From: Planctomycetota bacterium
Lineage (GTDB): Bacteria; Planctomycetota; Planctomycetia; Pirellulales; Thermoguttaceae
Direction of reading: 5' to 3'
Length of the DNA stretch: 13,566 nt
NCBI GenBank assembly: GCA_013202535.1
Contig: JABMRP010000003.1
Location: 1 to 13,566, forward strand
The notes under the pieces are model-generated. The model was not told the DNA's origin. It was given only the letters and a program-made list of their open reading frames with translations, and ran no database searches. Numbering within the stretch: position 1 is the first letter of the stretch; the number at the start of each line of letters is the position of its first letter. Of the stretch, positions 7,730-13,566 are shown one piece after another. The translations under genes were made by a program, and so were the position numbers.

Positions 7730-8155
7730 ATGGCAACCACAAAGAATCTTGCAGAAGCTATCAGGCACAGGCTAGCGTCTAACAAGGAGCTTGCTGCTGC
7801 TGTTGATGATGAACGACTCAACATTAGCGTTGGTTCTGCGATCTATGAAGCAAGGACCAACGCAGGATTGACGCAGCAACAGCTTGCAGATCGCGTTAAT
7901 ATGCACCAAACTGCGATCGCGAGACTTGAAAACGCGGATTATAACAGGCATTCACTGAAGACTCTTCAGCGGATTGCCGGCGCGCTAGGGGCGAGGGTTC
8001 GAGTTGTCTTCGTTGAGCAATCTGCGACCAGAAGGGTGGTGTCTGTTGAGGAGTTTCCGATTGACTTTTCCGGTTGGGAAGCAGGATCGGCACCGTGGCA
8101 GCCACGGATTTCTACTACTGGCGTTGAGTATCACGATCGGGATGCGGTAGCATAA
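7730..8155 (+). CDS. higA: HigA-like XRE antitoxin with a candidate chaperone-addiction extension
   Basis: A 141-residue antitoxin and probable autorepressor. Residues about 34-92 form a Cro/C1-type helix-turn-helix (AIYEARTNAGLTQQQLADRVNMHQ, with recognition helix near 57-68) ending in LGARVRVVFV. Ordinary HigA proteins of this type stop about there; this one continues for some 45 residues (96-141) with Phe109, Phe113, Trp116, Trp123 and Tyr134 in EEFPIDFSGWEAGSAPW. In TAC systems a hydrophobic C-terminal chaperone-addiction domain makes the antitoxin depend on a SecB-like chaperone, and the next gene is just that. The ATG at 7730 follows TTAGGA (7718-7723), 6 nt upstream, overlapping the toxin stop, so translation may be coupled. 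The stop TAA is directly followed by the chaperone ATG. Confidence 0.85.
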   Translation: MATTKNLAEAIRHRLASNKELAAAVDDERLNISVGSAIYEARTNAGLTQQQLADRVNMHQTAIARLENADYNRHSLKTLQRIAGALGARVRVVFVEQSATRRVVSVEEFPIDFSGWEAGSAPWQPRISTTGVEYHDRDAVA

Positions 8156-8698
8156 ATGACTAAACAACGACGTGCCACTAAACGGAAGAGTGCGGTCAGC
8201 AAAAAGACAGCGACCCCGGTTGATATTGCCCCGCTTGTGAGACACGCACAGCTACGTTATTTGCGATTGCGCAAAAGCGAGTCTTCGCTTATCGCGGTCC
8301 CTGAAAAACCGCCAGAGCTAAACCAAACAATCAACATCGAAGTAGGTCCTGGTGGAGGCGACACAACAACGGTTTCTGTGCAACTGACATTTACACTTGA
8401 CGGCCCGAACATGTTTAACATTCGGGCCACATTCGCAATTCTCTATGAATACGATACGACGGATGAGATCTCACCAGAGCAGATGGCGGCGTTCGGAAAC
8501 GTGATTGGCGTCAATAACGCATGGCCCTACTGGCGCGAATTTGTCCAAAGCATAACATCGCGAATGGGGTTCCCCTCGCTTACGCTGCCATTCTTGCGAA
8601 TAGACTCGGGGGGGCCGCCAGTAATTGAATCAAAACGGGTGAGTAAGTCACGAAAGACAAAACGCCCGCCCGCAAAAAAGAAGCGAAAAAAGGTCTGA
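8156..8698 (+). CDS. SecB-like chaperone of a toxin-antitoxin-chaperone (TAC) module
   Basis: A 180-residue protein with a SecB-like core (about 22-150). Strands INIEVGPGGGDTTTVSVQLTF and FNIRATFAILYEYD lead into the conserved helix NAWPYWREFVQSITSRMGFPSLTLP (121-145), the counterpart of the SecB segment ending in a Phe-Pro, Leu-rich strand. SecB normally keeps exported proteins unfolded; in TAC modules the relative instead binds and protects the antitoxin. The ATG follows the antitoxin TAA with no gap (TAAATG), indicating termination-reinitiation coupling. Both ends are unusually basic: about 6 Lys/Arg in the first 11 residues, and a tail at 160-179 that is more than half Lys/Arg. This is unlike acidic E. 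coli SecB and may bind nucleic acid or ribosomes. The length is close to Rv1957 of M. tuberculosis (181). A general export role is less likely given the setting. Confidence 0.8.
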   Translation: MTKQRRATKRKSAVSKKTATPVDIAPLVRHAQLRYLRLRKSESSLIAVPEKPPELNQTINIEVGPGGGDTTTVSVQLTFTLDGPNMFNIRATFAILYEYDTTDEISPEQMAAFGNVIGVNNAWPYWREFVQSITSRMGFPSLTLPFLRIDSGGPPVIESKRVSKSRKTKRPPAKKKRKKV

Positions 8699-8706
8699 TG
8701 TAGCGA

Positions 8707-8970
8707 TTATCTGGATCGCCCCCACCTTGCCCGCGCGGCCTTCCTGGCGATCTCCGACCGCTCCTCTTTCGTGAGCTTAGCGGCCCGCGCCTTCCCGCCC
8801 TTCTTCCCGCCCAACCGTCCCAAGGCCACGGCGGCCGGGTTCTTCCCGTCGTCGACGGGGGGATCGTCCTCCGCGACATCCGGGGCCTCGTCGGTGGCCT
8901 CGTCCACGATCACCTTGGCGAGTTGGTTGGCGTCCCGGGGCCGTTTCTTCTTGCTTGAGCGTTTAGGCAT
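8707..8970 (-). CDS. Small basic KGGK/histone-like hypothetical protein within the IS
   Basis: An 87-residue, highly charged protein with no signal peptide or membrane segment. It opens with the Lys/Arg cluster MPKRSSKKKRPR, has an acidic middle (about 24-42), then VALGRLGGKKGGKARAAKL and a predicted amphipathic helix TKEERSEIARKAARARWG. The last part resembles short bacterial proteins often annotated as hypothetical or histone-H1-like; a nucleic-acid-binding role is an inference. It has the same strand and high GC as the transposase rather than the TAC genes, so it may be an original element gene that the TAC cargo now separates from the transposase. Its start (ATG at 8970) has a GGGG close upstream. 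It ends 8 nt from the converging chaperone stop. Confidence 0.7.
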   Translation of the reverse strand: MPKRSSKKKRPRDANQLAKVIVDEATDEAPDVAEDDPPVDDGKNPAAVALGRLGGKKGGKARAAKLTKEERSEIARKAARARWGRSR

Positions 8971-9017
8971 ACCCCAATCATACCGGACGCCGGGCGGGGC
9001 GGCTAGAGAATCTTCGT

Positions 9018-9037
9018 TTCAAACTGACCCACTACCC
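9018..9037 (-). repeat. Right terminal inverted repeat of the IS
   Basis: 20 bp, an exact reverse complement of 6298-6317. It is followed at once by GATAC and then, 15 bp on, by the trpC stop codon. Confidence 0.9.
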
Positions 9038-9052
9038 GATACCACAGCCAGA

Positions 9053-9835
9053 TCATCGGCCGAGCAATTGATCGACCGCGGCCCCCACGTCGGGCTTGGC
9101 TATCAGGCTCTCGCCGACCAGCATGGCGTCGACTCCGGCCGCCCTGAGTCGCTGGACGTCGCCGTGGGTGCGGATTCCGCTTTCGCCCACCACGAGCCGG
9201 TCGGGGGGGATCTGCTCACGCAAGCGGAGCGTGTGTTCCAGTTCGGTGCGAAAGGTGCGCAGGTCGCGGTTGTTGATGCCGATCACTCGCGCGCCGCACC
9301 CGACCACGCGGGGCAGATTGGCCGGGTCGAAAAGCTCCACCAGCGGCGTCATGCCCAGTTCGACCACGGCGTCGTGCAGCCGCGGAAGTTGGTCGTCGTC
9401 GAGGCACTCGGCAATCAACAAAACGGCGTCGGCTCCGGCGGTGCGGGCTTCGAGCACCTGATAGACGTCGAGGACGAAATCCTTCCGCAACACGGGCGGA
9501 TCGACGGCCCGGCGCACCTGGCGGAGGTAGTCGAGGCTGCCTTGAAAATACGGCCCGTCGGTCAAGACGCTGATACACCGGGCGCCGTGTTCTTGGTAGG
9601 TTTGGGCAATTTCCACGGGATGAAAATCGTCGCGGATGACGCCCTTGGAGGGGCTGGCCTTCTTCACCTCGGCAATGAGGCTCACCTCGCCGGCGCGGGC
9701 CAGCGCCGCGTGGAAATCGCGCACCCGCGGAGCGTCGTCCAGTTGCTCGCGCAGTTGCGCCTCGGGCACGAGCGTCTTGGCTCGCTCGATTTCCTGGCGT
9801 TTGGCGGCGACGATTTCGTCGAGGATGGTGGGCAT
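9053..9835 (-). CDS. trpC: Indole-3-glycerol phosphate synthase
   Basis: A 260-residue TIM-barrel enzyme that closes the indole ring in tryptophan synthesis: CdRP to indole-3-glycerol phosphate with loss of CO2 and water, in the cytoplasm. All expected active-site blocks are visible: IAEVKKASPSKG with Glu56 and Lys58, VLRKDF with the general acid Lys118, LIAECL with Glu143, GINNRDL with Asn188, and VVGESGI with Glu218-Ser219. The phosphate loop MLVGESLI (238-245) is also present. It is the monofunctional form, not fused to trpF, and full length. The ATG at 9835 (MPTILDEIVAAK, the usual N-terminus) has no strong ribosome site. No other trp genes are in the window; purH lies 113 bp upstream on the same strand. 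The IS is inserted 15 bp past its stop without harming the gene. Confidence 0.96.
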   Translation of the reverse strand: MPTILDEIVAAKRQEIERAKTLVPEAQLREQLDDAPRVRDFHAALARAGEVSLIAEVKKASPSKGVIRDDFHPVEIAQTYQEHGARCISVLTDGPYFQGSLDYLRQVRRAVDPPVLRKDFVLDVYQVLEARTAGADAVLLIAECLDDDQLPRLHDAVVELGMTPLVELFDPANLPRVVGCGARVIGINNRDLRTFRTELEHTLRLREQIPPDRLVVGESGIRTHGDVQRLRAAGVDAMLVGESLIAKPDVGAAVDQLLGR

Positions 9836-9848
9836 GGGAGACGTGTCC

Positions 9849-9920
9849 GCCCCCCGGCAAAGCCGGGGGCTAATAGTTGGGAGACCCGATGGCCCTCAGC
9901 CCCCGGCTTTGCCGGGGGGC
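9849..9920. repeat. Double-hairpin GC-rich inverted repeat between purH and trpC
   Basis: Two perfect 23-bp arms (9849-9871 and 9898-9920) are reverse complements of each other around a 26-bp centre. Each arm is itself a palindrome (CCCCCGGC-AAA-GCCGGGGG type), so the strand can fold as one long hairpin or as two short ones. This REPIN-like layout suggests a dispersed non-autonomous repeat. It may also act as an attenuating or stabilising structure between purH and trpC transcripts. Confidence 0.8.
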
Positions 9921-9948
9921 CTTCCGCGCTACGAACGCCCTTCGCCGC

Positions 9949-11517
9949 TTAATGCTTGAAGTGTCGCTTGCCGGTGAAGATCATCGGCAGGCCGTGCTTG
10001 TTGCAGGCGGCGATCACTTCGTCGTCCTTGCGGGAGCCGCCGGGTTGGATGATCGCGCCGACACCCGCGGCGGCGGCCTGTTCGATCGAGTCGGGGAAGG
10101 GGAAGAAGGCGTCGGAACCGAGCGCCGAGCCGGGGACGTGTTCGCCGGCTTTCTTCAGCGCGATTTCCGTCGAATCGACGCGGCTCATTTGCCCCGCGCC
10201 GGCACCCCATAGTGCTTGATCCTTGCAGATCACGATCGCGTTGGACTTGACGTGCCGCACCATGGCCCAGGCAAATCGCAGGTCGGCCATCTGCCCCGGC
10301 GTGGGCTGCGCCTCGGTGACGACCTTCCACTCGTTTTCGTCGTCGGCGGTCACGTCGGCCTGTTGGACGAGGAATCCGCCCTCAATGGGACGATGGATCC
10401 ACTCGGACCGTCCGCCCTCGAGCTGCCCCACCTGCATCAGCCGCACGTTGGCTTTCCACTTGGGCTTGGTGGTGAGGATCTCCAGCGCCTCGGGGGAGAA
10501 GTCTGGAGCAACGATCGCTTCGATGAACAACCCGGGCTCGGCCAACACCTCGGCCGCTTCGGCGTCGACCGTGCAGTTCATGCCCAACACCGACCCGAAC
10601 GCGCTGACCGGATCGCCGGCCATCGCCTGGCGCACCGACTCGCCGATCGTATCGGCCGAGGCCGCGCCGCAGGGGTTGTTGTGTTTGAGTACCACGGTCG
10701 CCGCGCCGGGTAGCGTTTGCACCATGGCCAGCGCCGCGTCGAGATCCAGCAGGTTGTTGTACGACAACTCCTTGCCGTTGAGTTGGCGTGCGGTCAACAG
10801 GCTGGCCCCCGGCGCCGATCCCGTGGTATAGACGGCCGCCTGCTGATGCGGATTCTCGCCGTAACGTAACACGGCCTTTCGAGTGAGCGCCAGCGTTTGC
10901 GCGCCGGAAAACGGGCCGTCGGCCCGGGCTCCGGCGAAATAAGCCGCAATCGCCGTATCGTATCGGGCCGTGTGGTCGAAGGCTTCGCCCGCCAGACGGC
11001 GTCGCAATTCCAGCGACGTGCCGCCATGCTCGGAAATCTCCGCCAAAATAGCCCGGTACTGCTCCCGATCGGTGGCGATCGTCGTAAAGGCGTGATTCTT
11101 GGCCGCCGCGCGAACCATCGTCGGACCGCCGATATCGATCTTTTCGATCGCCTCTTCCATGGTCACGTCGGAGCGGGCCACGGTGGCCTCGAACGGGTAG
11201 AGGTTCACCACGACCAGTTCGAAGGTGACGATTCCGTGATCGGCCAGGGCCTTGACGTCGTCGGGATTGTCGTGTCGGCAGAGAATGCCCCCGTGGACCA
11301 TCGGGTGCAACGTCTTCAGCCGGCCGTCCATCATTTCCGGAAAACCGGTGTAATCGGAAACGTCGCGCACCGCGATCCCTTCGCTTTCCAAGTGCTTGCG
11401 CGTGCCACCGGTACTGAAAATCTCGACGCCCGCGGCCACCAGGCCTCGCGCGAAATCGGCCAAGCCGAGTTTGTCGCTAACGCTAATAAGAGCCCGCTTT
11501 GTGGGGGGGGAAACCAT
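9949..11517 (-). CDS. purH: Bifunctional AICAR transformylase / IMP cyclohydrolase
   Basis: A 522-residue cytoplasmic enzyme for the last two steps of purine synthesis: formyl transfer from 10-formyl-THF to AICAR, then ring closure to IMP. The N-terminal MGS-like cyclohydrolase domain (about 1-195) shows STGGTRKHL (35-43), GRLKTLHPMVHGGIL (65-79) and EKIDIGGPTMVRAAAKNH (125-142). The transformylase domain shows LRYGENPHQ (217-225), LNGKELSYNN (246-255), VVLKHNNPCGAA with the catalytic Lys278-His279, HVKSNAIVICKD, GAGAGQMSRVDS and the C-terminal IIQPGGSRKDDEVI with FTGKRHFKH at the end. It is complete. The ATG at 11517 follows AAGGTG (11523-11528) by 5 nt. Codons 3-5 contain a run of eight C, a possible slippage site. 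Upstream on the same strand is the PQQ-like protein gene, downstream trpC. Confidence 0.97.
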   Translation of the reverse strand: MVSPPTKRALISVSDKLGLADFARGLVAAGVEIFSTGGTRKHLESEGIAVRDVSDYTGFPEMMDGRLKTLHPMVHGGILCRHDNPDDVKALADHGIVTFELVVVNLYPFEATVARSDVTMEEAIEKIDIGGPTMVRAAAKNHAFTTIATDREQYRAILAEISEHGGTSLELRRRLAGEAFDHTARYDTAIAAYFAGARADGPFSGAQTLALTRKAVLRYGENPHQQAAVYTTGSAPGASLLTARQLNGKELSYNNLLDLDAALAMVQTLPGAATVVLKHNNPCGAASADTIGESVRQAMAGDPVSAFGSVLGMNCTVDAEAAEVLAEPGLFIEAIVAPDFSPEALEILTTKPKWKANVRLMQVGQLEGGRSEWIHRPIEGGFLVQQADVTADDENEWKVVTEAQPTPGQMADLRFAWAMVRHVKSNAIVICKDQALWGAGAGQMSRVDSTEIALKKAGEHVPGSALGSDAFFPFPDSIEQAAAAGVGAIIQPGGSRKDDEVIAACNKHGLPMIFTGKRHFKH

Positions 11518-11724
11518 GCCAACACCTTTTCGTCAGGAGAAAACACTCGTCGCACAATCCGCAACCAATGGTTTAAGCCTTCCGAAGCGCGCGGTCAAGG
11601 GTCCACCCACGAGAGCGTGGAGGTTTGGGGGGATCTCAAAGAACAGGAAACCCCCGCCGTCGATACCCCTGCCCCTGGGGGAGAATCGCCCGGGTGACAC
11701 GAGTTCGATTCGGCTGCCGGCTCG
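11518..11724. other. Intergenic region between the beta-propeller gene and purH
   Basis: 207 bp with the purH ribosome site and a small hairpin (CCACG 11607-11611 with CGTGG 11616-11620, 4-nt loop). No gene or classical T-rich terminator is visible. The gap is long enough for a separate purH promoter, but I cannot point to convincing boxes. Confidence 0.5.
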
Positions 11725-13461
11725 TCAATCTCCAAACGGATTATTGGGAACCGCGCCGCCACCACCCGCAGGCGGATCGCCGAACGGGCCGGGTGCCGCG
11801 CCACCGGGTTGACCCGCGGGCGGATCGCCGAACGGATTACTGGGTGCCGCGCCACCGGGTTGACCCGCGGGCGGATCGCCGAACGGATTACTGGGTGCCG
11901 CACCACCGGGTTGGCCCGCGGGCGGATTGTCGAACGGGCCGCCGGGTGCCGCGCCACCGGGTTGACCCGCGGGCGGATCGCCGAACGGATTACTGGGTGC
12001 CGCGCCACCGGGTTGGCCCGCGGGCGGATCGCCAAACGGATTACTGGGTGCCGCGCCACCGGGTTGACCCGCGGGCGGACCGGGTTTTTTCGGGCCGCCT
12101 TCGCCACCACCGGCAGGTGCTTCGCCGGGTCCGACTTGCTGCACTTCCGGAGGCGGAGCGTCTTCGTCGTGGTTTGCGTTATGGCGAATCGGTTCGGTCA
12201 GTTCGACTTCGTGCAGACACTGCACCAGACCAGTCCGCGTGGCCAGAAGGATTCGATCGTTGGCCATATTCATGTACTTCACCGGCAGGAGATCCGCTTC
12301 CATGGTCGCCATGCGGCCGCCCGTCTTGATGTCGAGCACCAGCAGCCGGCCGAGTTTGTCGGTGCCGTAGACGCGGTCCTTGCTGGCGGCGATGAATTGC
12401 GTGACTTGCGGAGTCCACCACACTTCTTGGCCGTCGGAGAGGTTCAGACAGTACATTCCGCCGAGCTGTGTCGTGGCAAACACGTAAGGATCGACCACCA
12501 CGGCCGGCTCCACCAGCGGATCGCCCGTGGCAAAACGCCACTGGACCTCGCCCGTGTCCTCGTACACGGAGTAAACGTATCCGTCGATCGAGGTGACGAA
12601 GACACGTGCCTCGTCGCCCTGAACATGGGGATTCGGTGCCAGAAACACCGGCCGCGAGGCGATCTCCGCGTAGGTCGCCATCCGATAAACCGTGGCAATC
12701 TGATCCTTGGATCGGGCGTTGATCGAACCGACGAACAGAAATCCGCGATCGGTGGGCCAGGCCAGATGCTCTTCTTTGGCAGTACTGCTGGCGACCACCG
12801 CCTGGGCATAGATGTGGCCGTCGCTCTGGAGGGAGAGCGGCGCGGCCGTTCCCGGACGCACGCCGACGTTCTCCTGCCGAAAGACCTCGGCGGCCGCCGT
12901 CTCGGTGGCGGTTAACTCCGCCTCCTCATCGAGCATCCCCAACTCTTCCGCGGGATTCGTCTTCGCCTCGAGGCGATACGCGAGCATCTTCCCGTTGATC
13001 GTGCCGACGTAAGCCCACTGTGAGGAGAGCGTCGGGGCGGCCAGCGCGGAGCCGTCCACCTGGCGTTCCAGGAGAGTTCGGCCCGTGTAACGGTTGACGA
13101 CATAGAGCGTCGATCCGTTGACCACGCCCAACAGATCGCCGAACGCATCGAGCCCGGTGCTGGGGTGATCGGGCTGGCCCACCTGTCGTACCCATCGGGT
13201 ACCACCGGTCTCGGCGTCCAGGGCGTGGATCATGCCGCGATCCGACTGCACGTAAACCGTCCCCTCGTAGAGCAAGACCTGACTCAGCTTCGACCGGGTG
13301 CGATCGAGCTGAACCTGCGTGGACCACGCCCGGGTCAAGCCATACTGCAACGCGGACGACCGCGAGATGATCGGATTGGTGGATCGGGCAGCCTGGACCG
13401 AAGCCGAACAGGCGGCGACGGAAACGGCGGCAAGAACCAGCGCAACGGTGCGTTGTCTCAT
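11725..13461 (-). CDS. Exported PQQ-binding-like beta-propeller protein with a Pro/Gly-rich repeat tail
   Basis: A 578-residue protein. The N-terminus MRQRTVALVLAAVSVAAC is a signal sequence; VAAC fits a lipobox (Cys18), and ASVQA at 20-24 is an alternative signal-peptidase I site, so it is a lipoprotein or a secreted protein. Residues about 60-440 carry PQQ-like/BamB-type propeller blades, for example VYVQSDRGMIHALDAETGGTRW, AYVGTINGKMLAYRLE, VFVTSIDGYVYSVYEDTGEVQW and MYCLNLSDGQEVWW. The tail (about 470-578) is a low-complexity array of PPAGQPGGAAPSNPFGD units, likely disordered and perhaps wall- or matrix-spanning. The ATG at 13461 is chosen for GAGGA (13468-13472), 6 nt upstream, and the signal peptide, although the frame is open to the window end. 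Such propellers often scaffold envelope proteins; true PQQ enzyme activity is not indicated. The function is unknown. Confidence 0.85.
   Translation of the reverse strand: MRQRTVALVLAAVSVAACSASVQAARSTNPIISRSSALQYGLTRAWSTQVQLDRTRSKLSQVLLYEGTVYVQSDRGMIHALDAETGGTRWVRQVGQPDHPSTGLDAFGDLLGVVNGSTLYVVNRYTGRTLLERQVDGSALAAPTLSSQWAYVGTINGKMLAYRLEAKTNPAEELGMLDEEAELTATETAAAEVFRQENVGVRPGTAAPLSLQSDGHIYAQAVVASSTAKEEHLAWPTDRGFLFVGSINARSKDQIATVYRMATYAEIASRPVFLAPNPHVQGDEARVFVTSIDGYVYSVYEDTGEVQWRFATGDPLVEPAVVVDPYVFATTQLGGMYCLNLSDGQEVWWTPQVTQFIAASKDRVYGTDKLGRLLVLDIKTGGRMATMEADLLPVKYMNMANDRILLATRTGLVQCLHEVELTEPIRHNANHDEDAPPPEVQQVGPGEAPAGGGEGGPKKPGPPAGQPGGAAPSNPFGDPPAGQPGGAAPSNPFGDPPAGQPGGAAPGGPFDNPPAGQPGGAAPSNPFGDPPAGQPGGAAPSNPFGDPPAGQPGGAAPGPFGDPPAGGGGAVPNNPFGD
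11770..12079 (-). repeat. 51-bp tandem coding repeat in the propeller protein tail
   Basis: The landmark CCACCGGG recurs at 11801, 11852, 11903, 11954, 12005 and 12056, an exact 51-bp period (17 codons, PPAGQPGGAAPSNPFGD). Units differ by a few bases and one variant reads PGGPFDN. The exact period and near identity point to recent unequal crossing-over or slippage, so copy number probably varies between strains. Confidence 0.9.
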
Positions 13462-13566
13462 GGGTAGTCCTCGAATCGGTTCCAGACACGAATTGCTCGA
13501 CCCGGCCTTGGACACAAGACCGGGGCTCCATACTCCCATACTAATCGAAAGAGCAAGAAAAGACAC
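13462..13566. other. Upstream region of the beta-propeller gene
   Basis: 105 bp to the window end, with the ribosome site GAGGA (minus strand, 13468-13472). The reading frame continues open through it, but it resembles no known protein and lies upstream of a clear signal peptide, so I treat it as non-coding leader. Confidence 0.55.

Larger units (their letters stand above)
7341..8698 (+). other. TAC operon: toxin, antitoxin, SecB-like chaperone
   Basis: Three plus-strand genes with gaps of 8 and 0 nt, in the same order as the M. tuberculosis HigB1-HigA1-Rv1957 module, flanked by minus-strand element genes on both sides. This polarity, the tight packing and the lower GC mark it as a unit inserted into the element. 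No terminator is obvious in the 8 nt before the converging small gene. Confidence 0.8.
6298..9037. mobile_element. IS1-family-like element carrying a toxin-antitoxin-chaperone cargo
   Basis: The ends are perfect 20-bp inverted repeats: GGGTAGTGGGTCAGTTTGAA at 6298-6317 and its exact reverse complement at 9018-9037. Between them lie an IS1-like transposase (minus), a toxin, an antitoxin and a SecB-like chaperone (plus), and a small basic protein (minus). At 2.74 kb it is far longer than an ordinary single-transposase IS of this kind (about 1 kb), so the extra length is cargo. The pentamer GATAC abuts the right end (9038-9042) and occurs at 6292-6296, one G away from the left end. This is a possible short or decayed target duplication; IS1 relatives usually give 8-9 bp, so I do not rely on it. 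Insertion was 15 bp beyond the trpC stop. The cargo genes have clearly lower GC than the host. Confidence 0.85.

Noticed and set aside
8771..9952. A 393-codon plus-strand frame across the IS right end and trpC
   Set aside because: It spans the element boundary and is antisense to trpC and the small basic gene; no known domain.
11770..12079. CRISPR array, suggested by the regular spacing
   Set aside because: The 51-bp period has no distinct spacers; the whole unit repeats and is coding in frame with the propeller protein.
13462..13566. Upstream extension of the propeller protein to the window end
   Set aside because: A signal peptide starts at 13461 with a good ribosome site; the upstream residues show no conserved feature.

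Overview
The window is GC-rich, and the sequences suggest a planctomycete (Pirellulales-like) chromosome. It carries a huge LamG/cadherin-type surface protein, a PQQ-like beta-propeller protein with a Pro/Gly-rich repeat tail, an IS1-family transposase of a type I associate with planctomycetes, and GC-rich palindromic repeats between genes. The taxon is an inference; there is no rRNA or marker gene to prove it. Every host gene lies on the minus strand.

Layout from left to right. At 1-3888 is a decayed gene for a giant secreted or surface LamG/cadherin-repeat protein. It is cut at its 5' side by a REP-like palindrome (3889-3969) and broken by an in-frame TAA (766-768). At 4071-5633 is an intact benzoate-CoA-ligase-type acyl-CoA synthetase. 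At 5748-6119 is a zinc-type alcohol dehydrogenase remnant that has lost its whole Rossmann domain in frame. At 6298-9037 is a 2.74-kb mobile element with perfect 20-bp terminal inverted repeats. At 9053-9835 is trpC, at 9949-11517 purH, and at 11725-13461 a secreted or lipoprotein PQQ-like beta-propeller protein.

The mobile element is the most interesting part. It carries an IS1-like DDE transposase (minus strand), whose last codons and stop lie inside the left inverted repeat. Divergently from it runs a compact three-gene operon: a HigB/Gp49-type toxin, a HigA-type XRE antitoxin with a C-terminal extension rich in aromatic residues, and a SecB-like chaperone. The gene order and the 8-nt and 0-nt gaps match a toxin-antitoxin-chaperone (TAC) module of the type known from Mycobacterium tuberculosis (HigB1-HigA1-Rv1957). 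A small Lys/Arg-rich protein gene follows before the right inverted repeat. The TAC genes are clearly lower in GC than the host genes (sampled 60-base lines gave 43-50%, against 78% for one line in purH), so they look imported. A TAC module carried as cargo between the inverted repeats of an IS1-family element, inserted 15 bp past the trpC stop codon, is the candidate undescribed system here.

The right-hand host genes (PQQ-like protein, purH, trpC) are collinear and could be co-transcribed, although the gaps of 207 and 113 bp, the latter holding a strong double hairpin, argue for at least partial uncoupling. The left half is eroding: one acyl-CoA ligase survives, beside a deleted dehydrogenase and a broken giant surface-protein gene.
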